The notes: generated from the letters alone by a model not told the origin. A stretch of DNA of 64,000 nt from HXMU1420-13 sp034669965 (GCA_034669965.1 JAXMOK010000015.1:1-64000); one strand, 5' to 3'. Shown: positions 26,653 to 36,739, counted from the first letter of the stretch. Translations and numbers: made by a program.

Positions 26653-26809
26653 GAGTTTTTAGAGTAACTGTTTCGTGGATTCTATAATCCCGTGAATATC
26701 AGTACAAACCCTTCTGCAACAATAATTAACATAGTTAAAAGCTATAGTTCGTTGCTCGCTTCATGGTTTTGTTTATTTTCGATACGAATTCTAACCCAAC
26801 CACCGACCA

Positions 26810-28087
26810 TTGAAATATTCTTTCCTAGCCATACTAGTCCTTCTTTTCGTTGCCAATTGTGCACAACCTGATCTCGAACAACAAGCCAGAGACATCCACG
26901 AACGTGTTATTACTCTCGATACGCATGTGGATATAAATACCGCTAATTTTACAGCAAATCGTAACTACACCATGGATCTTCCGATTCAAGTTACCTTGCC
27001 AAAAATGGAAGAAGGCGGACTAGATGTAGCTTGGTTGATTGTGTATACAGGTCAGGATACGCTTTCCGAAGAAGGTTATGCCGCAGCCTATGAAAATGCG
27101 ATGGATAAGTTTAATGCCATCCATCGGTTAACAAAAGAAATTGCACCTGATCGCATAGAGCTTGCAACCACATCTGAGGATGTTCGCCGGATTACAGCCT
27201 CGGGTAAAAAAGTAGCCATGATTGGCATCGAAAATGCATACCCGGTTGGAACTGATTTGGGTAGAATCAAAGAGTTCTACGATCTCGGGGCTCGATATAT
27301 GTCGCTTTCGCATAACGGTCACAGCCAGTTTTGTGATTCAAACACGGGCGAGCGTGACGATGTTTGGTTGTACAACGGTTTAAGTGAATTGGGCAAGGAA
27401 GCCATCAAAGAAATGAATAAATGGGGCATGATGATCGACCTATCTCATCCATCCTATGAATCAAATATGCAAACGATGGAGTTAACGCGTGCCCCGGTTA
27501 TTGCTTCGCACTCATCTGCCAGAGCATTAGACCCAAGCGTAAGTAGAAATTTGAGCGATGAAGAATTAATGAAATTGGCAGAAACCGGTGGTGTGGTTCA
27601 AACGGTTGCATTCCGGTCATATTTAGATTCCGAAAAACATGCTGCTTATCAGGAGGCGGCCGATGAGATTATTAATCAGGTGATGGAAGAGGAAGGTTTT
27701 GAAAGAAAATCGTGGGGAGAAGTTCGTCAAATGCCCGAAAGTGAACGTGATGCTTACATTGCCAAGTACCGCGAAATTCAGGCGACGGCACAGCCAATAG
27801 TAGAAGCTGAAGTTGAAGCTCCACCGGTAGCGGTGAGCGATTTAGTGGATCACATCGATTACATGGTAGAATTGATTGGCATCGATCATGTGGGCATAAG
27901 CTCCGATTTTGATGGTGGTGGCGGCGTTCATCAATGGATGGATGCTTCAGAAACTTTCAACGTGACTTTAGAGTTGGTTAAGCGAGGGTATTCTGAATCG
28001 GAAATCGAGCAACTTTGGAGCGGAAACCTGCTTCGAGTATTGGATGAAGTGACAGCTATTGCTGCGCAAATTCAGGCTGAGGGGTAG
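26810..28087 (+). CDS. Membrane dipeptidase (M19, renal dipeptidase) lipoprotein
   Basis: 425 residues starting at TTG 26810; no ATG gives an intact signal peptide. MKYSFLAILVLLFVANCAQ ends in a lipobox (VANC), so it is an envelope lipoprotein. M19 zinc-site residues are in DTHVDINT near 36-43, MIGIENAYP, LSHNGHS, MIDLSHPS and IASHSSARAL, and HVGISSDFDGGG binds substrate. It cleaves dipeptides, possibly from peptidoglycan or food peptides. Full length. An octamer array begins 8 bases after its stop. Confidence 0.93.
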   Translation: MKYSFLAILVLLFVANCAQPDLEQQARDIHERVITLDTHVDINTANFTANRNYTMDLPIQVTLPKMEEGGLDVAWLIVYTGQDTLSEEGYAAAYENAMDKFNAIHRLTKEIAPDRIELATTSEDVRRITASGKKVAMIGIENAYPVGTDLGRIKEFYDLGARYMSLSHNGHSQFCDSNTGERDDVWLYNGLSELGKEAIKEMNKWGMMIDLSHPSYESNMQTMELTRAPVIASHSSARALDPSVSRNLSDEELMKLAETGGVVQTVAFRSYLDSEKHAAYQEAADEIINQVMEEEGFERKSWGEVRQMPESERDAYIAKYREIQATAQPIVEAEVEAPPVAVSDLVDHIDYMVELIGIDHVGISSDFDGGGGVHQWMDASETFNVTLELVKRGYSESEIEQLWSGNLLRVLDEVTAIAAQIQAEG

Positions 28088-28094
28088 GGGGAAT

Positions 28095-28138
28095 AGAGTG
28101 GCAAAGGAACAAAGGGACAAAGGCACTGAGGCACAAAG
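28095..28138. repeat. Octamer array after the dipeptidase gene
   Basis: Plus strand: AGAGTGGC, AAAGGAAC, AAAGGGAC, AAAGGCAC, TGAGGCAC, then AAAG. Five exact 8-base steps with a variable sequence (consensus about WRAGKNAC), in the sense of the upstream gene and 7 bases after its stop. Confidence 0.75.
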
Positions 28139-28918
28139 TTTATCATCAAATTTTGTCATCTCGAACGCAGTGAGAGATCTATAGAGCCTGCCATTACCTC
28201 AATCTGAAGATTATCATTAGGAACGCCCTTAGCTCTCATCCGGTTCATCGGGAGAGAGATCTAAAAGTGAGGGTTTTAAAGCGCTCGTTAGGTTTCTCTT
28301 TCGCATGCGCTCACTCGAAATGATAAGGTTGATTTTTTTGTGATTCTGTTGCTTTAATTGCGAAGCACTTAAGTACTTCGCTTGATAAATCCCTTTCCGT
28401 GATTTAGTGTTTTCGTGTCTAAAATTCTTCAATGATTTAAGTGCGAATATTGAAGTGCTCGGTTTTTATTTAACACCGCGGGACTGAAGTCCCTTCTTTA
28501 TTATGATCGCGCTGGATCGAACATAAACAAGCAAGGGTTTTAACCATACGAAACAAAGTGCGTTGCAATCTGAGTTTGAGATTCCTGCTTTCGCAGGAAT
28601 GACGTTATAAATATTTCGTGGCTTAGTGGTTCGTTGGCTAAAGTTCTTTCGTGATTTTGTGCTTTTGTGGCGAATATTGAAGTGCAGGGTTTTTATTTAA
28701 CACCGCGGGACTGAAGTCCCTTCTTTATTATGATCGCGCTGGATCAGGCATAGGTTTCACCTTTGAAAACTATCAGGAATCATAGAGGACTACAAAATTC
28801 CGTGTATTCGTGTTTCTGTTGCAGAAGACCTTTCGTAATTATATAACAGCGGATTCAATCAAACTCTTATCAGTTAATGTTTGTTGAACCGTATGAATAA
28901 TAACTTCATACATAATTT
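28139..28918. repeat. Mosaic repeat spacer (REP-like modules)
   Basis: No gene is seen here. Recurring modules are: a word at 28154-28180 (TGTCATCTCGAACGC then AGTGAGAGATCT) that recurs at 29659-29685 and, inverted, at 44114-44140 and 44449-44475; a block with CGCATGCG at 28278-28320, again at 29701-29743 and inverted at 43972-44014 and 44309-44347; the hairpin GGGACTGAAGTCCC at 28480-28493 and 28707-28720; and the hairpin ATTCCTGC-TTTC-GCAGGAAT within 28580-28603. Between them are octamer-like runs ending in GTG (28613-28669). The composition resembles REP/BIME arrays. Confidence 0.75.
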
Positions 28919-29572
28919 ATGCAACGTATTTTAATTATAGGAGCCAATGGTGGTATTGGAACTTTTGTTAGTAAACAATTAATTCAAGAAAATGATTTTA
29001 AGCCCGTAGCTATGCTTCGGAAAGAAGATCAACAACCAAAATTTGCAGGGATGGGTGTTGAGAGCATTGTAGCTGACCTAACTCTATCTGTAGATGGATT
29101 ATCCGAATTATTTGAAGGCTTTGATGCCATAGTATTTTCAGCTGGTTCAGGTGGCACCACTGGTTATGATAAAACACTAGAGATTGATTTGGACGCAGCA
29201 GTTAAAACCATGGAAGCAGCTGAAAAAGCAGGAGTAAATCGCTATCTGATGGTGAGTGTGGCGGGCGCTGATGAGCGGTCATCGTGGGACTCATCCCCTA
29301 TCAAACCTTACATGATTGCCAAGCATTATGCTGATCGGGCACTTAAAAATACAAATCTAGACTACACTATTATTCGCCCTGGAAGTTTAACGGATAGCGA
29401 CGGAATAGGAAATATTACCAGCAATTTAAAAAACGCAGATTCAAGGTCCATTCCTCGCGAAGATGTCGCTTCGGTCATTACTCAATGCTTGGTTAATAAT
29501 CTTGCGATTCGAAAAACTTTAGAAATAGTAAGTGGCAATGATCCGATTGAGGAAGTGTTGAAGAAGGTTTAA
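28919..29572 (+). CDS. NAD(P)-binding atypical SDR (NmrA/YwnB-like)
   Basis: 217 residues with a Rossmann opening GANGGIGTF near residue 8, ending in an IIRPGSLTD segment with the conserved Pro-Gly. The motif YMIAKHYADRAL supplies a Tyr...Lys-like pair typical of atypical extended SDRs such as YwnB/HSCARG that bind NAD(P)H without clear catalysis. The gene sits alone between two repeat-rich spacers, suggesting an insertion or a locus prone to rearrangement. Confidence 0.8.
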   Translation: MQRILIIGANGGIGTFVSKQLIQENDFKPVAMLRKEDQQPKFAGMGVESIVADLTLSVDGLSELFEGFDAIVFSAGSGGTTGYDKTLEIDLDAAVKTMEAAEKAGVNRYLMVSVAGADERSSWDSSPIKPYMIAKHYADRALKNTNLDYTIIRPGSLTDSDGIGNITSNLKNADSRSIPREDVASVITQCLVNNLAIRKTLEIVSGNDPIEEVLKKV

Positions 29573-29579
29573 GGGTTGC

Positions 29580-29623
29580 AGAGTTACAGAGTTACAGAGT
29601 TACAGAGGCACTGAGGGACAAAG
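29580..29623. repeat. Octamer array after the SDR gene
   Basis: AGAGTTAC three times, AGAGGCAC, TGAGGGAC, AAAG: five 8-base steps starting 7 bases after the stop codon, in the same sense and with the same words as the arrays at 28095 and 44523. Confidence 0.8.
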
Positions 29624-30305
29624 ATTATCTTCAATTTGCGTATGAAAAACTCACTTTTTGTCATCTCGAACGTAGTGAGAGATCTAAAAGTGTGGAAATT
29701 AAAGCGCTCGTTAGGTTTCTCTTTCGCATGCGCTCACTCGAAATGATAAGGTTGATTTTTTCGTGATTCTGATGCTGAAATCACGAAGCACTTGCCAAGG
29801 GCATCTTCCAAATGAATCCCTTTGGGGCCTATGAGAGAAGTACTTCGCTTGATAAATCTCATTTCGTGATTTTGTGCTTTAAGTGCGAATATTGAAGTGC
29901 TCGGTTTTTTATTTAACACCGCGGGACTAAAGTCCCTACTTGATTATGACCGTGCTGGATCGAACATAAACAAGCAAGGGTTTTAACCCTGTGATACTTG
30001 TATGTACCAATGCGTTTAAGATTCCCGCTTTCGTGATTCTGTTGCTTTAATTGCGAAGCACTTAAGTACTTCGCTTGTTAAATCTCTTTTCGTGGTTTTG
30101 TGCTTTAGTGGCAAATTTTGAATTACTCGGTTTTTAATAAATACCACGGGACTGAAGTCTCTGCGTAACAAAGTGCGTTGCAATCTGAGTTTGAGATTCC
30201 TGCTTTCGCAGGAATGACATTTTAAATCTTTCGTGGTTTAGTGTCTAAAATTCATCCGTGCTTTAGTGGCAATTATTTAATCAAATTATATGTATAATAT
30301 ATGTT
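29624..30305. repeat. Mosaic repeat spacer (REP-like modules), second copy
   Basis: Holds the same modules as 28139-28918 in the same order: the TGTCATCTCGAACG word (29659-29685), the CGCATGCG block (29701-29743), GGGACTAAAGTCCC (29923-29936, one changed loop base) and the ATTCCTGC hairpin (30195-30218). Parts such as the stretch near 29881-29990 are close copies of 28430-28545. I see no gene. Confidence 0.7.
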
Positions 30306-31391
<1,086 letters not shown>

Positions 31392-31400
31392 AGATCGTGC

Positions 31401-31464
31401 GTGTTCGGGTGTTTGAGTGTTGAAGTGTTGAAGTGTTAATGTGTTTAGGTGTTGGCGTGTTAGA
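31401..31464. repeat. GTGTTNNN octamer array after dinB
   Basis: Eight exact 8-base steps: GTGTTCGG, GTGTTTGA, GTGTTGAA twice, GTGTTAAT, GTGTTTAG, GTGTTGGC, GTGTTAGA. GTGTT is fixed and the last three bases vary. It begins 9 bases after the dinB stop, in the dinB sense. The first unit equals the unit repeated at 195-270, and an inverted CGAACACC lies at 31483-31490. Confidence 0.88.
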
Positions 31465-31498
31465 GTAACTTTTGGGCAAATTTTAGCCGAACACCCGT

Positions 31499-32080
31499 TT
31501 ATTCATCTCTTTTATCATTCAATTCAATTAAATATCTCCCATTTTTAATATGTAAAGTATCCTGCTCTTGCTGTGGAAAATTTGTTTCGTATCGAAAATC
31601 CAAAACAACAGTCATCTCAAAAGTACCCGAAATAGTTTTTCGCCCATCTTCTAATTCTGTCAGTTCAACAGTTAAAAAGCCTTCAGTATCGGCAGGTGAT
31701 TTGAATCTAGTAATAATTACGTCTCCTTCGGCTTCACTATAGGTTGAACTAGGGACTGTAAACCCTACTTCATTAGTCAAGATGGTATCAATACGTAATG
31801 GGTACATAGTGATTTCATCATCAAATATCATAGAAAAAGCTATTTTTTCCCTGTATGGGAATAAGTCCTCTTGATAATAGCGACCACCAAATTCAAGAAA
31901 CGAGTATCCACGCCAAGTCTCAACTCCGGCTTTAAGGCTATAAGCATTAAAGGGCTCACCGTTAATTTCTGCGTAAAAATACGCATCAATAGGCGTTAAT
32001 GGTTTGGGGTCGTTGTCGAACAGGCTTCAGCCGGAAATTATGAGTAATAATGGAAGAGATATTTGAGTGAAATTTTTCAC
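31499..32080 (-). pseudogene. Lipoprotein array copy A1, stop codon at lipobox Cys
   Basis: Translating the minus strand from a GTG at 32080 gives a 193-codon frame like its neighbours, VKNFTQISLPLLLIISG then a TGA at 32027-32029, then SLFDNDPKPLTPIDAYFYAE and so on to the end. In intact copies codon 18 is the lipobox Cys (TGC). A single TGC to TGA change thus removes the lipidation site and stops translation. The downstream frame is undamaged, so the change is recent or masked. Ends LELNDKRDE. Last copy of the array; lower half differs from copy A2 before position 31609. Confidence 0.8.
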
Positions 32081-32520
32081 GTTTGTTAATCTTCTCTCCG
32101 ATCTAGTAACTCTAATAAGAATTTACCATTTGTAAAATGCAGGGTATCCTGATCTCGTTGGGGAAAGATGCTAGTGTTTCTAAAACTTAAGTACATGGTT
32201 ACTTCAAAAGTGCCGGAAATTGTTTTTCTACCATCTTCAAGCTCCTCTAATTCCACAGTTACTATGCCATCGCTATTTTGCGATTTTTTAAAATGTGATA
32301 TAACCAAATCTCCATCATTTTCGAAATAGGATGCACCGGGCATTTTAAAACCAAGTTCTGCAGATGCTAAACTATCAGCATTTAATGAATAAGTATTGAT
32401 ACCTTCGTTATATAATATTGAAAGTATGATACTTTCCGAGTAAGGATAAATTTCGTCATAGTAGTGTGAGCCACTAAACTCAAGCATAGAATATTGATTT
32501 GCAGGTGTAATTACCGCAAT
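31609..32520. repeat. 912-bp block duplicated exactly at 32782-33693 (first copy)
   Basis: By eye these 912 bases match 32782-33693 at every position, offset 1173 bases. The block spans most of copy A1 and most of copy B1. Differences begin sharply at both ends (TGCTCC here versus AGCTCC at 33694). Confidence 0.85.
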
Positions 32521-32667
32521 TGCTCCATTTGCGTCAAAACGTTCCCCGTTTATTTCGGCATAAAAATAAGTTTGTATTGGTTCAAGCGGTTTGGAATCGT
32601 TATCGAACACGCTGCAGCCCGAGTGGATAAGAAGAACAAGGAAGAGTATTTGGTAGATATTTTTCAA
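32086..32667 (-). CDS. Lipoprotein array copy B1
   Basis: Intact 193-residue lipoprotein: signal MKNIYQILFLVLLIHSGC with Cys18 as the lipidation site, then the array-wide phrase FYAEINGERFDAN, and a C-terminal beta-rich part DGRKTISGTFEVTMYL ... FPQRDQDTLHFTNGKFLLEL. The ISGTF...I/FTNGKF pattern resembles DUF6252-type exported proteins of Bacteroidota. Starts 4 bases after the A2 stop. Function unknown; one of three copies that read intact from an ATG. Confidence 0.85.
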   Translation of the reverse strand: MKNIYQILFLVLLIHSGCSVFDNDSKPLEPIQTYFYAEINGERFDANGAIAVITPANQYSMLEFSGSHYYDEIYPYSESIILSILYNEGINTYSLNADSLASAELGFKMPGASYFENDGDLVISHFKKSQNSDGIVTVELEELEDGRKTISGTFEVTMYLSFRNTSIFPQRDQDTLHFTNGKFLLELLDRRED

Positions 32668-32671
32668 TTAT

Positions 32672-33253
32672 CTAATCATCTCTTTTATCATTCAATTCCA
32701 TCAGATATCTGCCATTTGTGATATGCAACGTATCCTCTTCTTGTTGAGGAAATGAAGTATTGATTCGTTCAGTTAAGTAGACAGTCATCTCAAAAGTACC
32801 CGAAATAGTTTTTCGCCCATCTTCTAATTCTGTCAGTTCAACAGTTAAAAAGCCTTCAGTATCGGCAGGTGATTTGAATCTAGTAATAATTACGTCTCCT
32901 TCGGCTTCACTATAGGTTGAACTAGGGACTGTAAACCCTACTTCATTAGTCAAGATGGTATCAATACGTAATGGGTACATAGTGATTTCATCATCAAATA
33001 TCATAGAAAAAGCTATTTTTTCCCTGTATGGGAATAAGTCCTCTTGATAATAGCGACCACCAAATTCAAGAAACGAGTATCCACGCCAAGTCTCAACTCC
33101 GGCTTTAAGGCTATAAGCATTAAAGGGCTCACCGTTAATTTCTGCGTAAAAATACGCATCAATAGGCGTTAATGGTTTGGGGTCGTTGTCGAACAGGCTT
33201 CAGCCGGAAATTATGAGTAATAATGGAAGAGATATTTGAGTGAAATTTTTCAC
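32672..33253 (-). pseudogene. Lipoprotein array copy A2, stop codon at lipobox Cys
   Basis: Same layout and same TGA as copy A1, at 33200-33202, with a GTG start at 33253. The stop is therefore part of the 912-bp block that was copied: the mutation came before the duplication or was spread by gene conversion. Its 3' end differs from A1 (VYLTERINTSFPQQEEDTL here), showing that the copied block ended inside the gene. Ends LMELNDKRDD. Confidence 0.8.
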
Positions 33254-33693
33254 GTTTGTTAATCTTCTCTCCGATCTAGTAACTCTAATAAGAATTTACC
33301 ATTTGTAAAATGCAGGGTATCCTGATCTCGTTGGGGAAAGATGCTAGTGTTTCTAAAACTTAAGTACATGGTTACTTCAAAAGTGCCGGAAATTGTTTTT
33401 CTACCATCTTCAAGCTCCTCTAATTCCACAGTTACTATGCCATCGCTATTTTGCGATTTTTTAAAATGTGATATAACCAAATCTCCATCATTTTCGAAAT
33501 AGGATGCACCGGGCATTTTAAAACCAAGTTCTGCAGATGCTAAACTATCAGCATTTAATGAATAAGTATTGATACCTTCGTTATATAATATTGAAAGTAT
33601 GATACTTTCCGAGTAAGGATAAATTTCGTCATAGTAGTGTGAGCCACTAAACTCAAGCATAGAATATTGATTTGCAGGTGTAATTACCGCAAT
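32782..33693. repeat. 912-bp block duplicated exactly at 31609-32520 (second copy)
   Basis: Second member of the exact duplication, offset 1173 bases from the first, which equals two gene lengths plus spacers. It carries the TGA of copy A2 and most of copy B2. Confidence 0.85.
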
Positions 33694-33840
33694 AGCTCCA
33701 TTTGCATCAAAACGTTCTCCATTTATTTCAGCATAAAAAAAGGTTTGTATGGGTTCTAAGGGTTTGGGCTCCGCATCGAATAAACTGCAGCCCGAGTGGA
33801 AAAGGAGAACAAGGAAGAGTATTTGGTAGATATTTTTCAA
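33259..33840 (-). CDS. Lipoprotein array copy B2
   Basis: Intact 193-residue lipoprotein, identical to copy B1 except in the first 50 or so codons (SGCSLFDAEPKPLEPIQTFF here, SGCSVFDNDSKPLEPIQTYF there). The N-terminal difference lies outside the exact 912-bp block. Same DUF6252-like C-terminal half. Four bases separate it from copy C. Confidence 0.85.
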   Translation of the reverse strand: MKNIYQILFLVLLFHSGCSLFDAEPKPLEPIQTFFYAEINGERFDANGAIAVITPANQYSMLEFSGSHYYDEIYPYSESIILSILYNEGINTYSLNADSLASAELGFKMPGASYFENDGDLVISHFKKSQNSDGIVTVELEELEDGRKTISGTFEVTMYLSFRNTSIFPQRDQDTLHFTNGKFLLELLDRRED

Positions 33841-33844
33841 TTAT

Positions 33845-34426
33845 TTATTCATCCCTAAAATCTCTCAATTCTAATAAATACTGCCCATTTGTGATGATCA
33901 GGGTATCCTGTTCTTGTTGTGGGAAAGCAGTTTCTATACGTTTATTCAAGTATACCGTCATTTCAAAAGTGCCGGAAATGGTCTTTCGCCCATCTTCTAA
34001 TTCTTCCAATTCTACAGTTACAAAACCATCGCTATCTTCTGGGGCTTGATAATCTGATATGATCACATCACCATCATTTTCAAAATACGACGATTTTGGA
34101 ATACGGAACCCTATTTTTTTAGTTAGTATTGAATCTAGTTTTAGTGGATACTTTATTGTATTCTCAATAAATATTACAGAAAATGATATCCTTTCTGTAT
34201 ATGGAAACAAATCTTCAAAAGAATAAGCACCGCTGAAAGCAAGAAGTGAGTGTCCACGAGCTGTATTTAATACAGCATTTGCCTTGTTAGCATCAAAACG
34301 CTCTCCATTTATTTCAGCATAAAAAAAGGTTTGTATGGGTTCTAACGTTTTGGGGTCATTATCGAATAAGCTGCAGCCCGAGTGGATAAGAAGAACAAGG
34401 AAGAGTATTTGGTAGATATTTTTCAA
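33845..34426 (-). CDS. Lipoprotein array copy C
   Basis: Intact 193-residue member. Signal and lipobox match copy B1; the middle (residues 50-110, LNTARGHSLLAFSGAYSFED onwards) differs strongly from the other copies while the C-terminal phrase DGRKTISGTFEMTVYL is shared. This pattern, conserved ends with a variable centre, is typical of surface proteins under diversifying exchange. Starts 4 bases after the copy D stop. Confidence 0.85.
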   Translation of the reverse strand: MKNIYQILFLVLLIHSGCSLFDNDPKTLEPIQTFFYAEINGERFDANKANAVLNTARGHSLLAFSGAYSFEDLFPYTERISFSVIFIENTIKYPLKLDSILTKKIGFRIPKSSYFENDGDVIISDYQAPEDSDGFVTVELEELEDGRKTISGTFEMTVYLNKRIETAFPQQEQDTLIITNGQYLLELRDFRDE

Positions 34427-34430
34427 TTAT

Positions 34431-35012
34431 TTATTCATCCCTTTTATCATTCAATTCCATTAGATATCTGCCATTTGTGATATACAACGTATCCTCTTCT
34501 TGTTGAGGAAATGAATTATTGATTCGTTCAGTTAAGTAGACAGTCATCTCAAAAGTACCCGAAATAGTTTTTCGCCCATCTTCTAATTCTGTCAGTTCAA
34601 CAGTTAAAAAGCCATCACTATCTACAGGCGTTTCAAATCTGGTAATAACAACGTCACCTTCTAATTCAGTATATGACCCAAGCGGAACTCTAAAACCAAC
34701 TACTTTAGTCAAGGAAGAGTCTACACTTAGTTGGTATCTATTGTTATCATCGTTGTAGATCAAAGAAAAGCTTAATCGCTCTCTATATGGAAACATAGCT
34801 TCATAATTTAGGTCACCTAAAAATTCTAAAATAGAATACCCGCGCCAAGTTTCTACTCCGGCTTTAAACCTGTTTGCTTGATAATCTTCCCCATTAATTT
34901 CAGCGTAAAAATATGCATCAATTGGCGTTATAGGTTTTGGCTCATTATTGAATAAGCTGCAACCGGAAAAGATGAGTAGAAATGGAAGGGATATTTGAAA
35001 GGTCGTTTTCAG
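34431..35012 (-). CDS. Lipoprotein array copy D, apparent CTG start
   Basis: The frame is open for 193 codons if read from a CTG at 35012 (LKTTFQISLPFLLIFSGCSL), aligned exactly with the ATG of B copies and the GTG of A copies; the lipobox Cys is intact. The only ATG in the frame lies at 34796, past the signal peptide. It belongs to the A subtype (TPIDAYFYAEINGE, KAGVETWRGYS) and is the only A-type copy without a stop. CTG is a rare start, so expression is uncertain. Confidence 0.6.
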   Translation of the reverse strand: MKTTFQISLPFLLIFSGCSLFNNEPKPITPIDAYFYAEINGEDYQANRFKAGVETWRGYSILEFLGDLNYEAMFPYRERLSFSLIYNDDNNRYQLSVDSSLTKVVGFRVPLGSYTELEGDVVITRFETPVDSDGFLTVELTELEDGRKTISGTFEMTVYLTERINNSFPQQEEDTLYITNGRYLMELNDKRDE

Positions 35013-35016
35013 GGTG

Positions 35017-35594
35017 CTAATCCTTTCTAAAGTCTCGTAGCTCTAATAAATATTTCCCATTGGTAATATGCAAGGTATCCTGTTCTTGTTGTGGGAAAGC
35101 AGTTTCTATACGTTTATTCAAGTATACCGTCATTTCAAAAGTGCCGGAAATGGTCTTTCGCCCATCTTCTAATTCTTCCAATTCAACCGTTACAAAACCA
35201 TCGCTATCTTCTGGGGCTTGATAATCTGATATGATCACATCACCATCATTTTCATAATAAGCACCAACAGGAACATTGAAACCTACTTCATTCGAAAGCT
35301 CTGAATCAAAATGAAGAGGATAATTGATAGTAGCTTCATTGTAAACCACAAAAAAAGGACTTTCTTTCTAAATGGGTATAAGTCATCGTAAAAATAGCTA
35401 CCGCTAAAGTTTAAAAATGATTTGCCATTTGATGACGACATTGATGCACTAGCTCTGTTTGCATCATAACGTTCCCCATTAATTTCAGCGTAAAAAAAGG
35501 TTGGAATGGGCTCTAAGGGTTTGGGGTCGTTGTCGAATAAGCTGCAGCCGGAGAGAAGGAACAATAAAGGGATAGTTCTGAAAACATTATACAT
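35017..35594 (-). pseudogene. Lipoprotein array copy E, frameshift in a homopolymer
   Basis: First copy of the array in transcription order. The N-terminal part (MYNVFRTIPLLFLLSGCSLF, lipobox intact) reads well until the Phe-rich stretch, where seven A bases on the plus strand (35350-35356) leave the frame one base short; with eight the frame continues KVLFFVVYNEATINYPL and on to the normal end. Either an inactivating slip or a phase-variable switch. The total of 578 bases equals 193 codons minus one codon and one base. Confidence 0.8.
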
Positions 35595-35704
35595 ATAACT
35601 AGATACGGTTCGATATCAATAAAAGTATTCGAGATTGTAAATTACCATAATATACAAGCTAGCATTAAGCGTAAATGATATAGTAATTTAAGGAAAAATA
35701 CGTG

Positions 35705-36739
35705 TTACTCAAATTTGGACAAGTCTGAAACGTATAAATAGGATTTATCACCATCTCTTGAGCTATAAACTACTTTACTATGGTTCGTGAATAATAATTG
35801 ACTGCCTACTAAGCCTCTTCCTTTTAATTCGGTAATCTCATTAGTTTTCAAATTTTGAATAAACACTTCACCTGTACCACAGAAACACATATCATTCGAT
35901 ACTAATTCATAATAAGCTAACCATTCTTCATTGGGTGAGATATGAATTATAGCGTTAGGCAAACCCTCGTTAAGTACAGCGCTATTGTTAGGCGATTCTA
36001 TATCTACCATGTATAACTTATACTCTGGATATCTATTGTAGTACAGAATTTTCTGTCCATCAGAGGTAAAACGGATTGGGTTTCCCCAAACACGATTCTC
36101 TATATTCTGAGATAGATTTATTGGATTTGTTCCATCAATATTAACAACCCATGGAAAGGATTGTCTACCAGTTGAATCACCTGCAAATAATATCTTTTGT
36201 CCATCTGGACTTACATCAACGGCTCTTGAAAAAAAATCGACCAATATTTCGAAGTTCGTGCCATCAGAATTTATAATTCCCACGTTTCTCTGATATCCTT
36301 CTTGAACTTTTAAATATCCATCAAACAAAATTTTTTCACCATTATTTATAAATCTGGCAGGTTCTTGAGTAAAAACACCTGATTCTTGAAAAACACTATC
36401 ACCTAGATTTCTTATATCATTTGTACCATCAGCATTGATAATATTTAGCGTATGAAGTCTATCATAGAGTACTAGATTGCCATCGGCTGAGATATCAATG
36501 GGAGTTCCTTCAATTGGTAAAATTGAAAAATTGTTTGTACTTAAATCTATAATCCCAGCACCCTCTTCTCTATGTAACAGGACTTTGAGACCATCTTCTG
36601 AAACGTCCATTGCTGATAAGAATCCAATCGACTCAAAAATAAGATCCTCTGAGTTCGGATCATCATTCTCGTTTTGAGTTAAAAGATCACAACTGGAAAA
36701 TGAAAAGAAGGCTAATAATAGGAAAAGATGAAATCTCAT
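35705..36739 (-). CDS. TolB-like beta-propeller lipoprotein
   Basis: 344-residue lipoprotein: signal MRFHLFLLLAFFSFSSC with a lipobox FSSC. The mature part holds repeated blades with phrases of the PD40/WD40-like type, DVSEDGLKVLL, DISADGNLVLY, DVSPDGQKILF, FTSDGQKILYY and HISPNEEWLAYY, giving a beta-propeller similar to TolB. Such propellers bind peptides or glycans in the envelope. It lies upstream of the lipoprotein array on the same strand, 110 bases before copy E, and may share its promoter. Confidence 0.8.
   Translation of the reverse strand: MRFHLFLLLAFFSFSSCDLLTQNENDDPNSEDLIFESIGFLSAMDVSEDGLKVLLHREEGAGIIDLSTNNFSILPIEGTPIDISADGNLVLYDRLHTLNIINADGTNDIRNLGDSVFQESGVFTQEPARFINNGEKILFDGYLKVQEGYQRNVGIINSDGTNFEILVDFFSRAVDVSPDGQKILFAGDSTGRQSFPWVVNIDGTNPINLSQNIENRVWGNPIRFTSDGQKILYYNRYPEYKLYMVDIESPNNSAVLNEGLPNAIIHISPNEEWLAYYELVSNDMCFCGTGEVFIQNLKTNEITELKGRGLVGSQLLFTNHSKVVYSSRDGDKSYLYVSDLSKFE

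Noticed and set aside
31499..33253. TGA-encoded selenocysteine in A1 and A2.
   Set aside because: No selenocysteine machinery or hairpin seen here; a nonsense mutation is simpler.
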